33,588 nt of DNA from a bacterium (GTDB taxonomy: Bacteria > Eremiobacterota > Eremiobacteria > Baltobacterales > Baltobacteraceae), in NCBI GenBank assembly GCA_021784715.1, contig JAJYHP010000074.1, forward strand, positions 1 to 33,588, given 5' to 3'. Numbering within the stretch: position 1 is the first letter of the stretch; every line of letters starts with the position of its first letter. Made by a program: the position numbers and the translations under genes. Below, in pieces: positions 1-8,622 of this stretch. The notes beneath the pieces are model-generated. The model searched no databases, was not told the DNA's origin, and was given only the letters and a program-made list of their open reading frames with translations.

Positions 1-777
1 CTTCCCGACGGACGTTTTCATAATTTTATGAGTTACGGCCGCGAATGGCTCGACGACGTCGGCACCGAGGATAGCTGCGGACGGGCGCTTTGGGCGTTGG
101 GGTACGCGCGAACGCACGCGCGCCATGCAGACTGGCGCGAGCGCAGCGCATCGGCGTTCGAACGTGGGCTCGCCGCTGCGAGCGGCTTCACCTACCTGCG
201 CCCCTTTGCATACGCCGGGCTCGGCGTCGCCGCGGCAGGAGAGCGCGGACCCGTGGCGGCGGCGCTGTTAGGTCGCTTGCGCGACGCCTTTGCCGCGAAC
301 GCCGAGGGCGATTGGCATTGGTACGAAAGTCGCATGACCTACGATAATGCACGTTTGCCGCAAGCACAGCTCTTGCTCGCCGATCTCCTCGACGATAACG
401 AGGCCCGCGAGGAAGCGTTGACGGCGCTGGCGTTCTATCGCTTGCAGAACTTCGAGGGCGATCTCTTCTCGCCGGTCGGGAACCGCGGTTGGCTGTTGCG
501 CGGCGGAGCAAAAGCTCGCTTCGATCAGCAACCGCTCGAAGCGGCCGCAGCGGTCGATGCGTTTTTGACCGCAGATCGGGCCGGCTCACCGGGCGCGCGG
601 GGCGACGCCGAACGGGCCCTTCAGTGGTTTCATGGCCGAAACGTGCTCGGCATCACGCTCGCCGACGAGCGGGGAGGTTGCTCCGACGGCGTCGATGCCG
701 ATGGAATCAACGCCAATCGCGGTGCCGAATCGACGCTGGCGTACCTCATGGCGACGCAAACCTGGGAATTATCGTAA
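1..777 (+). CDS. Six-hairpin glycosidase-like protein, C-terminal fragment (5' end outside window)
   Basis: The reading frame is open from the first base, so the gene begins upstream and the ATG at 28 is internal. The residues before that ATG (PDGRFHNFM) continue a conserved-looking block. The visible 258 residues are mostly helical and contain HNFMSYGREWLD, EDSCGRALWALG, WHWYESRMTYDNARLPQA and FDQQPLEAAAAVDAF. From memory these motifs belong to an uncharacterised family of (alpha/alpha)-barrel proteins encoded beside group 4 glycosyltransferases and often annotated as glycosidase or glycosyltransferase. No signal peptide can be judged because the N-terminus is missing. A role in handling a surface glycan or glycogen-like polymer is inference from family context only. 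The next gene starts 50 bases downstream. Confidence 0.6.
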   Translation, partial: LPDGRFHNFMSYGREWLDDVGTEDSCGRALWALGYARTHARHADWRERSASAFERGLAAASGFTYLRPFAYAGLGVAAAGERGPVAAALLGRLRDAFAANAEGDWHWYESRMTYDNARLPQAQLLLADLLDDNEAREEALTALAFYRLQNFEGDLFSPVGNRGWLLRGGAKARFDQQPLEAAAAVDAFLTADRAGSPGARGDAERALQWFHGRNVLGITLADERGGCSDGVDADGINANRGAESTLAYLMATQTWELS

Positions 778-827
778 AAAGCACTCCGCACCGAGGCTTT
801 GTGCTCGCGGGCGTCGAAACCAGAACA

Positions 828-2990
828 ATGCTCCAACAACGTGATGCTCTCAACGCCGTGCAAACGGCGGCTGTATCGCACGGGGACGGCCCGTGTTTGA
901 TCTTTGCCGGCGCCGGGAGCGGCAAAACCCGCGTTCTGACGCACCGTATCGCCTATCTGCTCGAAGAGCATGGTGTGGCGCCGGACTCTATTTTAGCGGT
1001 CACTTTCACCAATAAGGCTGCCGGTGAGATGAAATCTCGCCTCGAGCGCATGATCGGTGCGACCGCGCGCGAGCTTTGGGTCGGGACGTTTCATGCCATG
1101 TGCGTCCGCATTTTGCGTCGCGACGGCTCGAAGATCGGCATCGAGAGCAATTTCGCCATCGTTGACGACGGCGACCAGCGCTCGCTCGTCAAGGAGATCC
1201 TCGACGAACTCGATTACGACGAGCGCCAGCTTAGCCCGGGGCTCTGCCTGAGCGAGATCTCGAAGGCGAAAAACGCGCTGATCTGGCCGGATGCCTTTGC
1301 GAAAAAGCAAAATAACGCATTGGGCGAGCGCCTCGCGAACGTCTATCGCGAGTACGATCGCAAGTTGCGCGAGGCGAATTCGTTGGATTTCGACGATCTT
1401 ATCGTCCGCGCTATCGACCTATTGCAACGCGATGCAAAGACGCTTGCGAAGTATCGCGCGCGCTTTTCATACATCTTGGTCGACGAGTATCAAGATGTCA
1501 ACATGGCGCAGTATACGCTCGTTTCGATGCTCGCCGGAGAGCACCGAAATATCACGGTGGTCGGCGACGACGACCAATCGATTTATTCGTGGCGCGGCAG
1601 CGACCATCGCATGATTTTGCGCTTCGAAGAAGATTTTCCGGGGGCGAAGGTATTCAAGCTCGAGGAAAATTATCGCAGCACCCAGCAGATTCTCGAAGCG
1701 GCGAATGCCTTAGTCGCCAACAACAAAACCCGCGCGAAGAAGAAGCTGTTCACCAAGCGCGCCGAGGGCGAGCCGGTCGTCGCCTATCGCGCCCCGACCG
1801 AACGCGACGAGGGTCGATTCGTTGTCGAAAAGGTAAAAGAGCTGGTGCGCGATGGGCTTGCGTATCGTGACTTCTTGGTGCTCTATCGCACCAACGCTCA
1901 GTCGCGAATTTTCGAAGAAGCCTTCATCGCCGAGGGTATCCCGTACCGCGTTGTCGGCGGCGTCGGTTTTTATGCCCGCTCGGAAATCAAAGATGCCGTC
2001 GCGTACTTGCGCTATCTCGCAAATCCGCGCGATTCAATCGCGTTTAAGCGCATCATCAACGTACCGCGTCGAGGGATCGGTTCTCAGACGCTTGGCGCGC
2101 TCGTTGCTGAAGCGGCAAAAGCGAAAGTCGCCGTCGGCGAGGGGCTCTTCGACGCCGCCTTGCTCAAGCGGGCGGTGCCGAAAAAACTCAAGGAAATGGA
2201 ACGCTTCGCCGATCTCATGCGCTCGCTGATCGAAAAGCAGCGCACGTTGGGAATCGCGGACCTGTTGCTGGCGGTTCTCGAGGATTCCGGGTACGCTCGC
2301 GAGTTGCAGAGCGAAGAGACCAACGACGCGCGGGCCCGCCTCGATAACCTGCGCGAACTCGTCGGCGTTGCGCGCGAATATGAGGAGCGCGAAGAAGAAC
2401 CTTCGCTCGATGGTTTTCTCGCAAATATCGCGCTGATTAGCGATCTCGACGCACTCGATGCCGAAGCATCCTATGTCACCCTGATGACGCTTCACGGCGC
2501 CAAGGGGCTGGAATTCCCCGTGGTCTTTCTTACCGGCTTGGAAGAGGGCGTATTCCCGCATACGCGCGCCTTGAGCGATACCGGCGAGCTCGAGGAAGAG
2601 CGGCGCCTCGCCTACGTGGGCGTGACGCGTGCGATGGATCGTCTCTATCTCACGCACGCACAACGACGCATGATTTACGGTAATACGTATTCGTATCCGA
2701 AGTCGCGTTTTCTGGAAGAGATCCCCAACCTTGAAGCGATCGACGGTGAAGGTGCGGTGGCGCCGCGCCCGGCCGGCGGGCGCTGGCGCGAGGTCGCGAT
2801 TCACGAGACGGCCGGAGCGGGGCTCGAACTCAATCTCGGACCCGGCGACAAGGTGCGCCATCCCAAGTGGGGCGAGGGGACGATACGCGATCTCGTTGGC
2901 GCCGGCGGCGACGGCTTGGTCACCATCGATTTCCCGAATGTCGGGGAGAAGATGTTGATGCTCAAGTACGCTCCGCTCGAACGTGTCTGA
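828..2990 (+). CDS. pcrA: ATP-dependent DNA helicase of the UvrD/PcrA family
   Basis: This superfamily 1A 3'-5' helicase would act in nucleotide-excision and mismatch repair and in removing proteins from DNA. All motifs are visible: Walker A GAGSGKT (Lys33), motif Ia TNKAAGEM, Walker B DEYQD (Asp219), QSIYSWRGSD, LEENYRS, TLHGAKGLEF and AYVGVTRA. The last 50 residues (GDKVRHPKWGEGTI to LKYAPLERV) form the Tudor-like C-terminal domain typical of PcrA, which is known to contact RNA polymerase. The predicted protein is 720 residues, normal for PcrA. I chose ATG 828 because MLQQRDALNAVQ matches the usual N-terminus. The open frame reaches back to 489, but that extension overlaps the preceding gene and looks non-coding. 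In-frame GTG 801 is a possible alternative. The stop overlaps the dapB start by 8 bases, so the two are probably co-transcribed. Confidence 0.95.
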   Translation: MLQQRDALNAVQTAAVSHGDGPCLIFAGAGSGKTRVLTHRIAYLLEEHGVAPDSILAVTFTNKAAGEMKSRLERMIGATARELWVGTFHAMCVRILRRDGSKIGIESNFAIVDDGDQRSLVKEILDELDYDERQLSPGLCLSEISKAKNALIWPDAFAKKQNNALGERLANVYREYDRKLREANSLDFDDLIVRAIDLLQRDAKTLAKYRARFSYILVDEYQDVNMAQYTLVSMLAGEHRNITVVGDDDQSIYSWRGSDHRMILRFEEDFPGAKVFKLEENYRSTQQILEAANALVANNKTRAKKKLFTKRAEGEPVVAYRAPTERDEGRFVVEKVKELVRDGLAYRDFLVLYRTNAQSRIFEEAFIAEGIPYRVVGGVGFYARSEIKDAVAYLRYLANPRDSIAFKRIINVPRRGIGSQTLGALVAEAAKAKVAVGEGLFDAALLKRAVPKKLKEMERFADLMRSLIEKQRTLGIADLLLAVLEDSGYARELQSEETNDARARLDNLRELVGVAREYEEREEEPSLDGFLANIALISDLDALDAEASYVTLMTLHGAKGLEFPVVFLTGLEEGVFPHTRALSDTGELEEERRLAYVGVTRAMDRLYLTHAQRRMIYGNTYSYPKSRFLEEIPNLEAIDGEGAVAPRPAGGRWREVAIHETAGAGLELNLGPGDKVRHPKWGEGTIRDLVGAGGDGLVTIDFPNVGEKMLMLKYAPLERV

Positions 2991-3702
2991 ACGTAGCGCG
3001 CCGTTGCGAATCGGCATCGTCGGCATCGCCGGGCGGCTCGGAAGAGTTGCCGCCGATGCCGTTCGCGAGGCGGAGGGGCTCGAACTCATCGGCGGCGTGG
3101 TCAGCGAGCGTACCGAGCTCGATAACGCGGGATACGCACGATCGGTCGAAGAGTTGCTGTCGCGTGGCGGAATCGACGTGCTGCTCGACGTCGCGACGCA
3201 CCCGGGCAGCGAACGATGGACGCGCGATGCTCTCGACCGCGGCATTCCGATCGTCAGCGGAAGCAGCGGTTGGGAGGAGAGCGCGCTCGACGAAATCGGA
3301 GCGGTTGCGGAAAAGAAACGCATTCCGGCGCTCTTCGTTCCGAATTTTGCAATCGGGGCGGTGGTGATGATGCGGGTCGCCGCAGAGATCGTGCGGAGCT
3401 TCCCGCATGCAGAGATCGTTGAAATGCATCACGATACCAAGCGCGATGCGCCTTCGGGAACGGCGAAAGTGACCGCAAAAAAAATGGAAGCTGCGGGGGC
3501 AGGACACGTTCCCATTCATAGCGTTCGTCTGCCGGGGCTGATGGCTCACCAGGAGATTTTGTTCGGGGGACGCGGCGAGGTGCTGATGTTGCGTCACGAT
3601 TCGCTCTCGCGCGAGTCCTTTTCCGACGGTATCGTTGCGGCATTACGCGGCGTCCGTCGCCTTCCCCCAGGGCTGCACGTCGGCCTCGATCTCGTGCTGT
3701 GA
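2983..3702 (+). CDS. dapB: 4-hydroxy-tetrahydrodipicolinate reductase
   Basis: This enzyme catalyses the NAD(P)H-dependent reduction that follows DapA in diaminopimelate and lysine synthesis, in the cytoplasm. The N-terminal nucleotide-binding motif is GIVGIAGRLGR. The substrate and catalytic segment is EMHHDTKRDAPSGTA, with the family's His-His pair and Lys. The C-terminal part contains HSVRLPGLMAHQEI and SFSDGIVAALR. At 239 residues it is slightly short for the family (about 240-270). Translation starts at GTG 2983, eight bases before the pcrA stop. Its own stop overlaps the asd start by four bases (GTGA). Its position directly ahead of asd, lysC and dapA supports the call. Confidence 0.95.
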   Translation: MSERSAPLRIGIVGIAGRLGRVAADAVREAEGLELIGGVVSERTELDNAGYARSVEELLSRGGIDVLLDVATHPGSERWTRDALDRGIPIVSGSSGWEESALDEIGAVAEKKRIPALFVPNFAIGAVVMMRVAAEIVRSFPHAEIVEMHHDTKRDAPSGTAKVTAKKMEAAGAGHVPIHSVRLPGLMAHQEILFGGRGEVLMLRHDSLSRESFSDGIVAALRGVRRLPPGLHVGLDLVL

Positions 3703-4703
3703 GCGCGTTGCGCGTCGGCATCGTCGGGGCTACCGGCGCGGTCGGGGAGACGCTATTGCGCGTTCTGGAAGAGCGTCGGGTGCCGCTTGCGCGCCTCGCG
3801 GCGTTCGGCTCCCGAAATCGAGATGCGGCGGTTCGGTACGGCGGCGCGGCGATCGACGTGCGATCGACGACCGGTGAGGCGCTCTCCGATCTCGATGTCG
3901 TATTTTTCGCCGGCGGAGAGTCGCTGGGAGAGGCCTTCTTCACCGATCTTGCCGCGCGGGGCATCTACTGCATCGATAATAACCCCACGTTCCGCTTGCG
4001 CGACGAAATGCCGCTGATCGTACCGGAGATCAACGCCGATAAACTCGAAGCGCGGCATCGCATTCTCCCCGTCGGTAACTGCACGGCGATCATTCTCTCC
4101 CTCGCGCTCGCACCGATTCGAGACGCCGCAGGGCTGCGCGACGTCGTCGTTTCCACCTACCAAGCGGCGAGTGGAGCCGGGCGTGCCGGGCTTGAAGAGC
4201 TCGATAGGGGGCAACGTGCGCTGGCGCTGGGCGAGCGTGAAGATCCGGCGGTCGTCTTTCCTGCGCCACTCGCGCGCAACGTCGTCCCGCAGGTCGGCGC
4301 CATCGACGCCGATGGATGGAGCGGAGAAGAACGAAAAGTCGCTGCGGAGACGCAAAAAATGCTCGGCTTACCCGAACTCGCGATAAGCGCCACCTGCGTG
4401 CGGGTGCCGGTTCGCACCGCACATGCCGAGTCGGTCGTCGTGCGTACGGAGCGTCCGACGACGGTCGCGAAGTTGCAGGCGGCGTTCGAAGGCGCGCCGG
4501 GATTGCGCTTTCACCGCGAGGGAATCGTTACACCGCGCGATGTCGAGGGCAGCGACGACGTACACGTTGCGCGGTTGCGCGCCGACGGGTCGGAGGGTAC
4601 GCGCTTCGCGCTCTGGTGTACGGGCGATCAACTACGTAAGGGTGCGGCGACGAATGCGGTGCAGATTTTAGAGCTCTTGATCGCACGGGGGTATCTCGGA
4701 TGA
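3699..4703 (+). CDS. asd: Aspartate-semialdehyde dehydrogenase
   Basis: This enzyme reduces aspartyl phosphate to aspartate semialdehyde with NADPH, the branch-point intermediate for lysine, methionine and threonine. The Rossmann motif GIVGATGAVGETLL lies at the N-terminus. The catalytic Cys128 sits in PVGNCTA (most homologues have NCTT), followed by TYQAASGAGRAGLEEL. CVRVPVRTAHAESV near residue 240 is the usual dimerisation-domain segment. The 334-residue length is normal. GTG 3699 overlaps the dapB stop (GTGA), and the gene's own stop overlaps the lysC ATG (ATGA), indicating translational coupling. Confidence 0.95.
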   Translation: MSALRVGIVGATGAVGETLLRVLEERRVPLARLAAFGSRNRDAAVRYGGAAIDVRSTTGEALSDLDVVFFAGGESLGEAFFTDLAARGIYCIDNNPTFRLRDEMPLIVPEINADKLEARHRILPVGNCTAIILSLALAPIRDAAGLRDVVVSTYQAASGAGRAGLEELDRGQRALALGEREDPAVVFPAPLARNVVPQVGAIDADGWSGEERKVAAETQKMLGLPELAISATCVRVPVRTAHAESVVVRTERPTTVAKLQAAFEGAPGLRFHREGIVTPRDVEGSDDVHVARLRADGSEGTRFALWCTGDQLRKGAATNAVQILELLIARGYLG

Positions 4704-5935
4704 CCGCGCGTCCGCGCATCGCCGTCATGAAATTCGGCGGGACCTCCGTGGCGACGTCCGAGCAGCGCGGCCACATCGCATCGCGGGTCCGCGATGCGAT
4801 GGCGGACGGTTTCGCTCCCGTCGTCATCGTTTCGGCGATGGGACGCGCTCCCGCGCCCTACGCTACCGACTCGCTGCTCGCGCTGCTCGACGGAGAGAGT
4901 GCGACACCGGAAAGCGATCTTCTCCTCGCGTGCGGCGAGAACATCGCTGCGGCGGTCGTCGCGAAATTTCTACGCGATAACGGCGTCGCGGCGCGGGCTT
5001 TCACCGGGCGCGAGGCGGGGGTGCATACCGACGCTCGCTACGGCAACGCGCGCATTCGCTCGGTCGATCCGACCGCATTGTCGGCGGCGATCGAAGCGGG
5101 ATACGTACCCGTCGTTACCGGTTTCCAAGGTGCGAGTGCGGACGGCTCGACGACGACGCTGGGGCGCGGGGGGAGCGACCTTACCGCGGTAGCGATCGGC
5201 GATGCACTCGATGCCGAGCGCATCGATATCTATACCGACGTCAGCGGCGCGATGACCGCCGACCCTCGACGGATAGAGAGGGCGAGAACGATCGCGCGAG
5301 CCTCGCTTGAGGAGATGGCCGAACTCGCGACGCACGGGGCGAAAGTCATGCATGCCGTCGCGGCCGAGTATGCGCGAGAACGCGAGCGCACCTACGCAAT
5401 TAAAGGGCTTGCCAGCGATCGCGGGACGTTGGTGGTGGAGAGCATGCGTCACGATGCGCCGGTTACCGGGGTCGCCGTCAGCGATCGGCTGACCTGGGTA
5501 CGCGTGATTCGCGGCGATATCGAATCCCCGAAGCGGCGCATGGAGGTGGAGCTCGAGATGTTCGCGCGCGTCGCTCGTGCCGAAATCTCCATCGATCAGG
5601 TTGCAATTAACCAGTCGGGCGTTTCGTTCGTGGTCGCCGGAGATCGAGGAAACGAGTTACGCGCGTTGCTCGGCGATCTTAATCTCGCCGTGCGCGTTCG
5701 CGAAGGCTGCGCGAAACTCTCGATCGTGGGGGCCGGGATGCGCGAGTTGCCCGGCGTCGTACTTCGCGTCGTCGAAGCGCTCAGTGCTGAGAACGTTGAA
5801 GTCATCCACCTTACCGATAGTAATGTAACGATTTCGGTGCTCGTGCCCGAACCCGATGCCGCTCGCGCCGAGCGGGCGGTCTTCGATGCCTTTGACCTTG
5901 CCGAACAGAAAGTGATGAACGGTGACCTTCGGTAG
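4700..5935 (+). CDS. lysC: Aspartate kinase
   Basis: This is the first enzyme of the aspartate family pathway, phosphorylating aspartate with ATP. The kinase domain opens with VMKFGGTSVAT (residues 9-19) and contains GRGGSDLTAVAIGDAL and IYTDVSGAMTADPR. The C-terminal third carries two ACT-type regulatory segments, including SFVVAGDRGNELRALL and a final strand-helix region with VIHLTDSNVTISVLV. Feedback control by lysine and/or threonine is therefore expected from the family. The length of 411 residues is typical of the monofunctional alpha-type enzyme. ATG 4700 overlaps the asd stop. No internal beta-subunit start was obvious. The 3' end overlaps dapA by 14 bases. Confidence 0.95.
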   Translation: MTARPRIAVMKFGGTSVATSEQRGHIASRVRDAMADGFAPVVIVSAMGRAPAPYATDSLLALLDGESATPESDLLLACGENIAAAVVAKFLRDNGVAARAFTGREAGVHTDARYGNARIRSVDPTALSAAIEAGYVPVVTGFQGASADGSTTTLGRGGSDLTAVAIGDALDAERIDIYTDVSGAMTADPRRIERARTIARASLEEMAELATHGAKVMHAVAAEYARERERTYAIKGLASDRGTLVVESMRHDAPVTGVAVSDRLTWVRVIRGDIESPKRRMEVELEMFARVARAEISIDQVAINQSGVSFVVAGDRGNELRALLGDLNLAVRVREGCAKLSIVGAGMRELPGVVLRVVEALSAENVEVIHLTDSNVTISVLVPEPDAARAERAVFDAFDLAEQKVMNGDLR

Positions 5936-6800
5936 TATTCTCACGGCGATGATCACGCCGTTCGATAAGGACGGTGCGGTAAATATTCGCGAAGCAAAAC
6001 GCTTGGCTCGCTGGCTCGTCGACCGGGGAAACGACGGCCTGGTCGTTGCCGGATCGACCGGCGAAGGCATGGCTCTCGACGATAACGAGCGGATCGAACT
6101 CGTCGCCGCCGTGAAGGAAGCGGTCGGCAACGATGCCTGCGTTATCGCCAATGCCGGAACGAACGAGACTCGCGGTTCGGTCGTTGCCGCGCGTTCGATG
6201 CAGGCAGCGGGCGCCGATGCGTTGCTCGCAGTCGTACCCTATTACAACAAACCGACGCAGAGCGGCTTGCTCGCGCATTTCGGAGCGGTTGCGGAGGCGA
6301 CCGATCTGCCGATCGCCGTGTATAACATTCCCGGACGTACGGCGACGAATATGCTGCCGGCCACGCTCGTAGAACTCGCTCGGCGGCATGAGAACGTGCG
6401 CGGCGTGAAAGAATCGAGCGGCGACCTCAAGCAATTTGCGACGATTTTACGCGATCGCCCTAACGGCTTTCAATTTCTCGTCGGCGACGATCACCTGTAT
6501 CTGCCCGGGCTTAGCCTCGGCGCCGACGGTATCGTCGGGGTCGCGACGCACCTCTGTTCGCGCGAATTCGTCGCAATGCGCGACGCACATGCGGCCGGCA
6601 ATGCCCGGGAAGCGGCGCGCATACATCTCTCTCTGCTCGAACTCTTCGAACTACTTTTCACCGTTAGCAACCCGATTCCGATTAAATGGGCGATGGGAGA
6701 GCTGGGCTTCGCCGTCGGTCGCTGCCGATTGCCGCTCGACGAGATGCCCGACGATCTCGCACGGCGGTTGCGACCCTTACTCGCCGCTTTTGCGGCGTGA
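5922..6800 (+). CDS. dapA: 4-hydroxy-tetrahydrodipicolinate synthase
   Basis: This class I aldolase-type enzyme condenses pyruvate with aspartate semialdehyde. The Schiff-base lysine is Lys163 in VRGVKESSGDL. The catalytic tyrosine is Tyr134 in VYNIPGRT, and Tyr107 and Tyr108 lie in PYYNKPTQ. The pyruvate-binding segment GSTGEG is present. The length of 292 residues is standard. The GTG at 5922 gives the canonical beginning (TFGSILTAMITPFDKDG) and overlaps lysC by 14 bases. The stop overlaps the next gene by GTGA. With dapB, asd and lysC it forms four of the early lysine/diaminopimelate steps in one transcription unit. Confidence 0.96.
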   Translation: MTFGSILTAMITPFDKDGAVNIREAKRLARWLVDRGNDGLVVAGSTGEGMALDDNERIELVAAVKEAVGNDACVIANAGTNETRGSVVAARSMQAAGADALLAVVPYYNKPTQSGLLAHFGAVAEATDLPIAVYNIPGRTATNMLPATLVELARRHENVRGVKESSGDLKQFATILRDRPNGFQFLVGDDHLYLPGLSLGADGIVGVATHLCSREFVAMRDAHAAGNAREAARIHLSLLELFELLFTVSNPIPIKWAMGELGFAVGRCRLPLDEMPDDLARRLRPLLAAFAA

Positions 6801-7561
6801 GCGAGGGCCCCGCTTCAGTCGACGTACTCGGCTGCCGCCTCGATTGCGTCGATATCGATGAGGCGACGGCGCGAATTCTTACGTTCGCGCGCGGCGATCG
6901 CCCGGCGCAGGTCGTGACGCTCGGTACGGAGATGGTCGTTGCCGCACGGCGTGATTCGCGCTTCCGCGCGACGCTCGCGGGGAGCGCGCTCAACGTTTGC
7001 GACACGGTCGGCGTTCTCGCTGCGGCGCGGCGGCGCGGCGCGCGCATCACCGCTCGCGTCACCGGTGTCGAATTGCTCGAACGCCTTTGCGCGAGTGCCG
7101 CCGAAGAGTCGCTGCCGATCTATCTCCTCGGCGGTGCTCCCGGGGTCGCGATCGAGGCCGCTCGACTGCTCGCCGAGCGCTATCCGGGTCTTCGCGTCGC
7201 CGGCGCCGGCGACGGCTACTTTCCCGCGGATCGGGGCACCGCGGTCGCCGAGGAGATTGCGCGTAGCGGCGCGCGCCTGCTCTTCGTCGGGTTGGGGTCG
7301 CCGCGCCAGGAGCTCTGGCTCGCCGATCATCTCGCTCGTACCGGCGTCGGCGTGGGAATCGGCGTCGGGGGCAGCTTCGACGCCCTCATCGGCAGGGTTC
7401 CGCGCGCCCCGAAGAGTTGGCGACGGCTCAACCTCGAATGGCTCTACCGCTTGCTTCGAGAACCCCGCCGTTGGCGGCGGCAGCTCGCGCTGCCGCATTT
7501 CGTCGCGCTGGTGTTTTTCGAAGAGTTGCGCGCATTTCTAGGAGGACGGAAAAACCAATGA
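6797..7561 (+). CDS. WecG/TagA/CpsF-family glycosyltransferase
   Basis: This is a GT26-family enzyme; characterised members transfer N-acetylmannosamine, or a related sugar, to a lipid-linked GlcNAc at the inner membrane face. Visible signatures are VVTLGTEMVVAARRD, the acidic CDTVGV segment (most relatives have PDG-GVV), LFVGLGSPRQELWL, GVGIGVGGSFDAL, and the C-terminal RAPKSWRRLNLEWLYRLLREPRRW tail, of which the basic and aromatic residues are typical for membrane association. The predicted length is 254 residues. I chose GTG 6797, which overlaps the dapA stop by four bases; an upstream extension to 6686 would lie inside dapA. The actual sugar donor and acceptor cannot be read from sequence. 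Confidence 0.88.
   Translation: MSEGPASVDVLGCRLDCVDIDEATARILTFARGDRPAQVVTLGTEMVVAARRDSRFRATLAGSALNVCDTVGVLAAARRRGARITARVTGVELLERLCASAAEESLPIYLLGGAPGVAIEAARLLAERYPGLRVAGAGDGYFPADRGTAVAEEIARSGARLLFVGLGSPRQELWLADHLARTGVGVGIGVGGSFDALIGRVPRAPKSWRRLNLEWLYRLLREPRRWRRQLALPHFVALVFFEELRAFLGGRKNQ
7541..7546 (+). promoter_or_regulatory. Shine-Dalgarno sequence for the nucleotidyltransferase gene
   Basis: GGAGGA lies 11 bases before ATG 7558. It is one of the few strong ribosome binding sites in the window. It fixes the start of the nucleotidyltransferase and argues against the longer frame that begins at 7417 inside the preceding gene. Confidence 0.75.
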
Positions 7562-8577
7562 AGGCGATGATTCTCGCGGGCGGGCTCTCGACGCGACTCT
7601 ATCCGCTGACCAAGCAGGTCCCCAAACCCTTGGTTCCCGTTGCCGGCGAACCGAATGCCGTCCACGTGATTCGCTATCTCAAGAATTACGGCTTTACCGA
7701 AATCGCGATCAATATTTTCTATCTTCCCGATGCGATCCGCGAAGCGCTCGGCGACGGTTCGCGATTCGGCGTGCGCTTGGAGTACTTACACGAACGCGAG
7801 CTCATGGGGAGCGCCGGCGCACTCAAACAAATGGAAGCGTATTTCGCCGATAGCGAGGATTTCGTCGTGGTCGGCTGCGACGACCTCACCGATCTCCCGC
7901 TCGATGCCTTACTCGCACAACATCGCGCCAACGATGCCGTGGCGACCATCGGCTTGGTGCCGCGCGAACGCGTCGATCAGTACGGCGTCGTCGTGCTGGA
8001 CGAACGCGAACGGATCGTCGGATTCCAAGAGAAACCCGCCGCCGGAACCGAGCGCAGCCGATTGGTGAATACGGGCATCTACGCTTTTTCGCGCGCGATT
8101 TTTCAGGAGATTCCCGCCGCGACGTTTTACGATTTCGGCAAGCAAGTATTTCCGGGGCTCGAGCGTGCCGGGGCGCCGTTTTTCGGTTTTCGCGCGCCGG
8201 AAGCGTATTGGACCGATATCGGAACGCCGGAAGAATATCGGCGGGCGACCTACGACGTGCTTGAGGGGCGTTTCGTTCCGATCGGTGCGCGACCGGTCGG
8301 CGTCTCCGACGAAGCGATCGTTGCTGCAGGTGCGCGCGTGGAGGGCAAGGTCTGGATCGGCGCGGGAGCGCGGATCGAAGGCGGCGCGCATGTCGTCGGC
8401 CCGACGGTGGTCGGTGTCGGTGCAACCGTCGGTCGCGATGCGCTCGTCGAGCGGAGCGTCCTTTGGGACCGGGCGGCAATCGGGGCGGGCTCCCGTCTGC
8501 GCGACGCGCTTGTCGGACTCGATTATCGCGTTGAGGCCGGCAGCGAACTCATCGAATGCTCGGTTGCAAATGAGTGA
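7558..8577 (+). CDS. Sugar-phosphate nucleotidyltransferase with left-handed beta-helix tail
   Basis: The protein belongs to the GlmU/RfbA/ManC superfamily, making NDP-sugars from NTP and a sugar 1-phosphate. The N-terminal signature is MILAGGLSTRLYPLT followed by PKPLVPV; the usual GGxGTRL has Ser in place of the third Gly. DDLTDLPL supplies the metal-site Asp, and GFQEKP and NTGIYAFS are typical later segments. From about residue 240 hexapeptide-like repeats appear (GARVEGKVWIGAGARIEGGA, then VVGPTVVGVGATVGRDALV), giving a beta-helix as in mannose-1-phosphate guanylyltransferase-like proteins. The predicted length is 339 residues. The ATG overlaps the preceding stop by four bases. The base and sugar specificity are unknown; the adjacent GT26 gene suggests a cell-surface glycan pathway. 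Confidence 0.85.
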   Translation: MKAMILAGGLSTRLYPLTKQVPKPLVPVAGEPNAVHVIRYLKNYGFTEIAINIFYLPDAIREALGDGSRFGVRLEYLHERELMGSAGALKQMEAYFADSEDFVVVGCDDLTDLPLDALLAQHRANDAVATIGLVPRERVDQYGVVVLDERERIVGFQEKPAAGTERSRLVNTGIYAFSRAIFQEIPAATFYDFGKQVFPGLERAGAPFFGFRAPEAYWTDIGTPEEYRRATYDVLEGRFVPIGARPVGVSDEAIVAAGARVEGKVWIGAGARIEGGAHVVGPTVVGVGATVGRDALVERSVLWDRAAIGAGSRLRDALVGLDYRVEAGSELIECSVANE

Positions 8578-8612
8578 GACGCGCGCTCTTGTCGTCGCCG
8601 AGCCCGCGCGTG

Positions 8613-8617
8613 AAGGA
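8613..8617 (+). promoter_or_regulatory. Shine-Dalgarno sequence for the comF-like gene
   Basis: AAGGA lies five bases before ATG 8623, within a 45-base gap that shows no other obvious structure. It supports the chosen start. Confidence 0.6.
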
Positions 8618-8622
8618 ACTGC

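Noticed and set aside
489..827. N-terminal extension of the helicase by 113 residues
   Set aside because: It overlaps the conserved glycosidase-like gene in another frame, is rich in Arg and Ser as a shadow frame of GC-rich coding DNA, and lies upstream of the normal PcrA N-terminus.
2940..3000. Lysine riboswitch before dapB
   Set aside because: dapB overlaps pcrA by eight bases, so there is no leader in which an L box could fold.
2034..3323. Long minus-strand open frame of 429 codons under pcrA and dapB
   Set aside because: It is antisense to two well-supported genes, has no recognisable motif, and is typical of GC-rich shadow frames.
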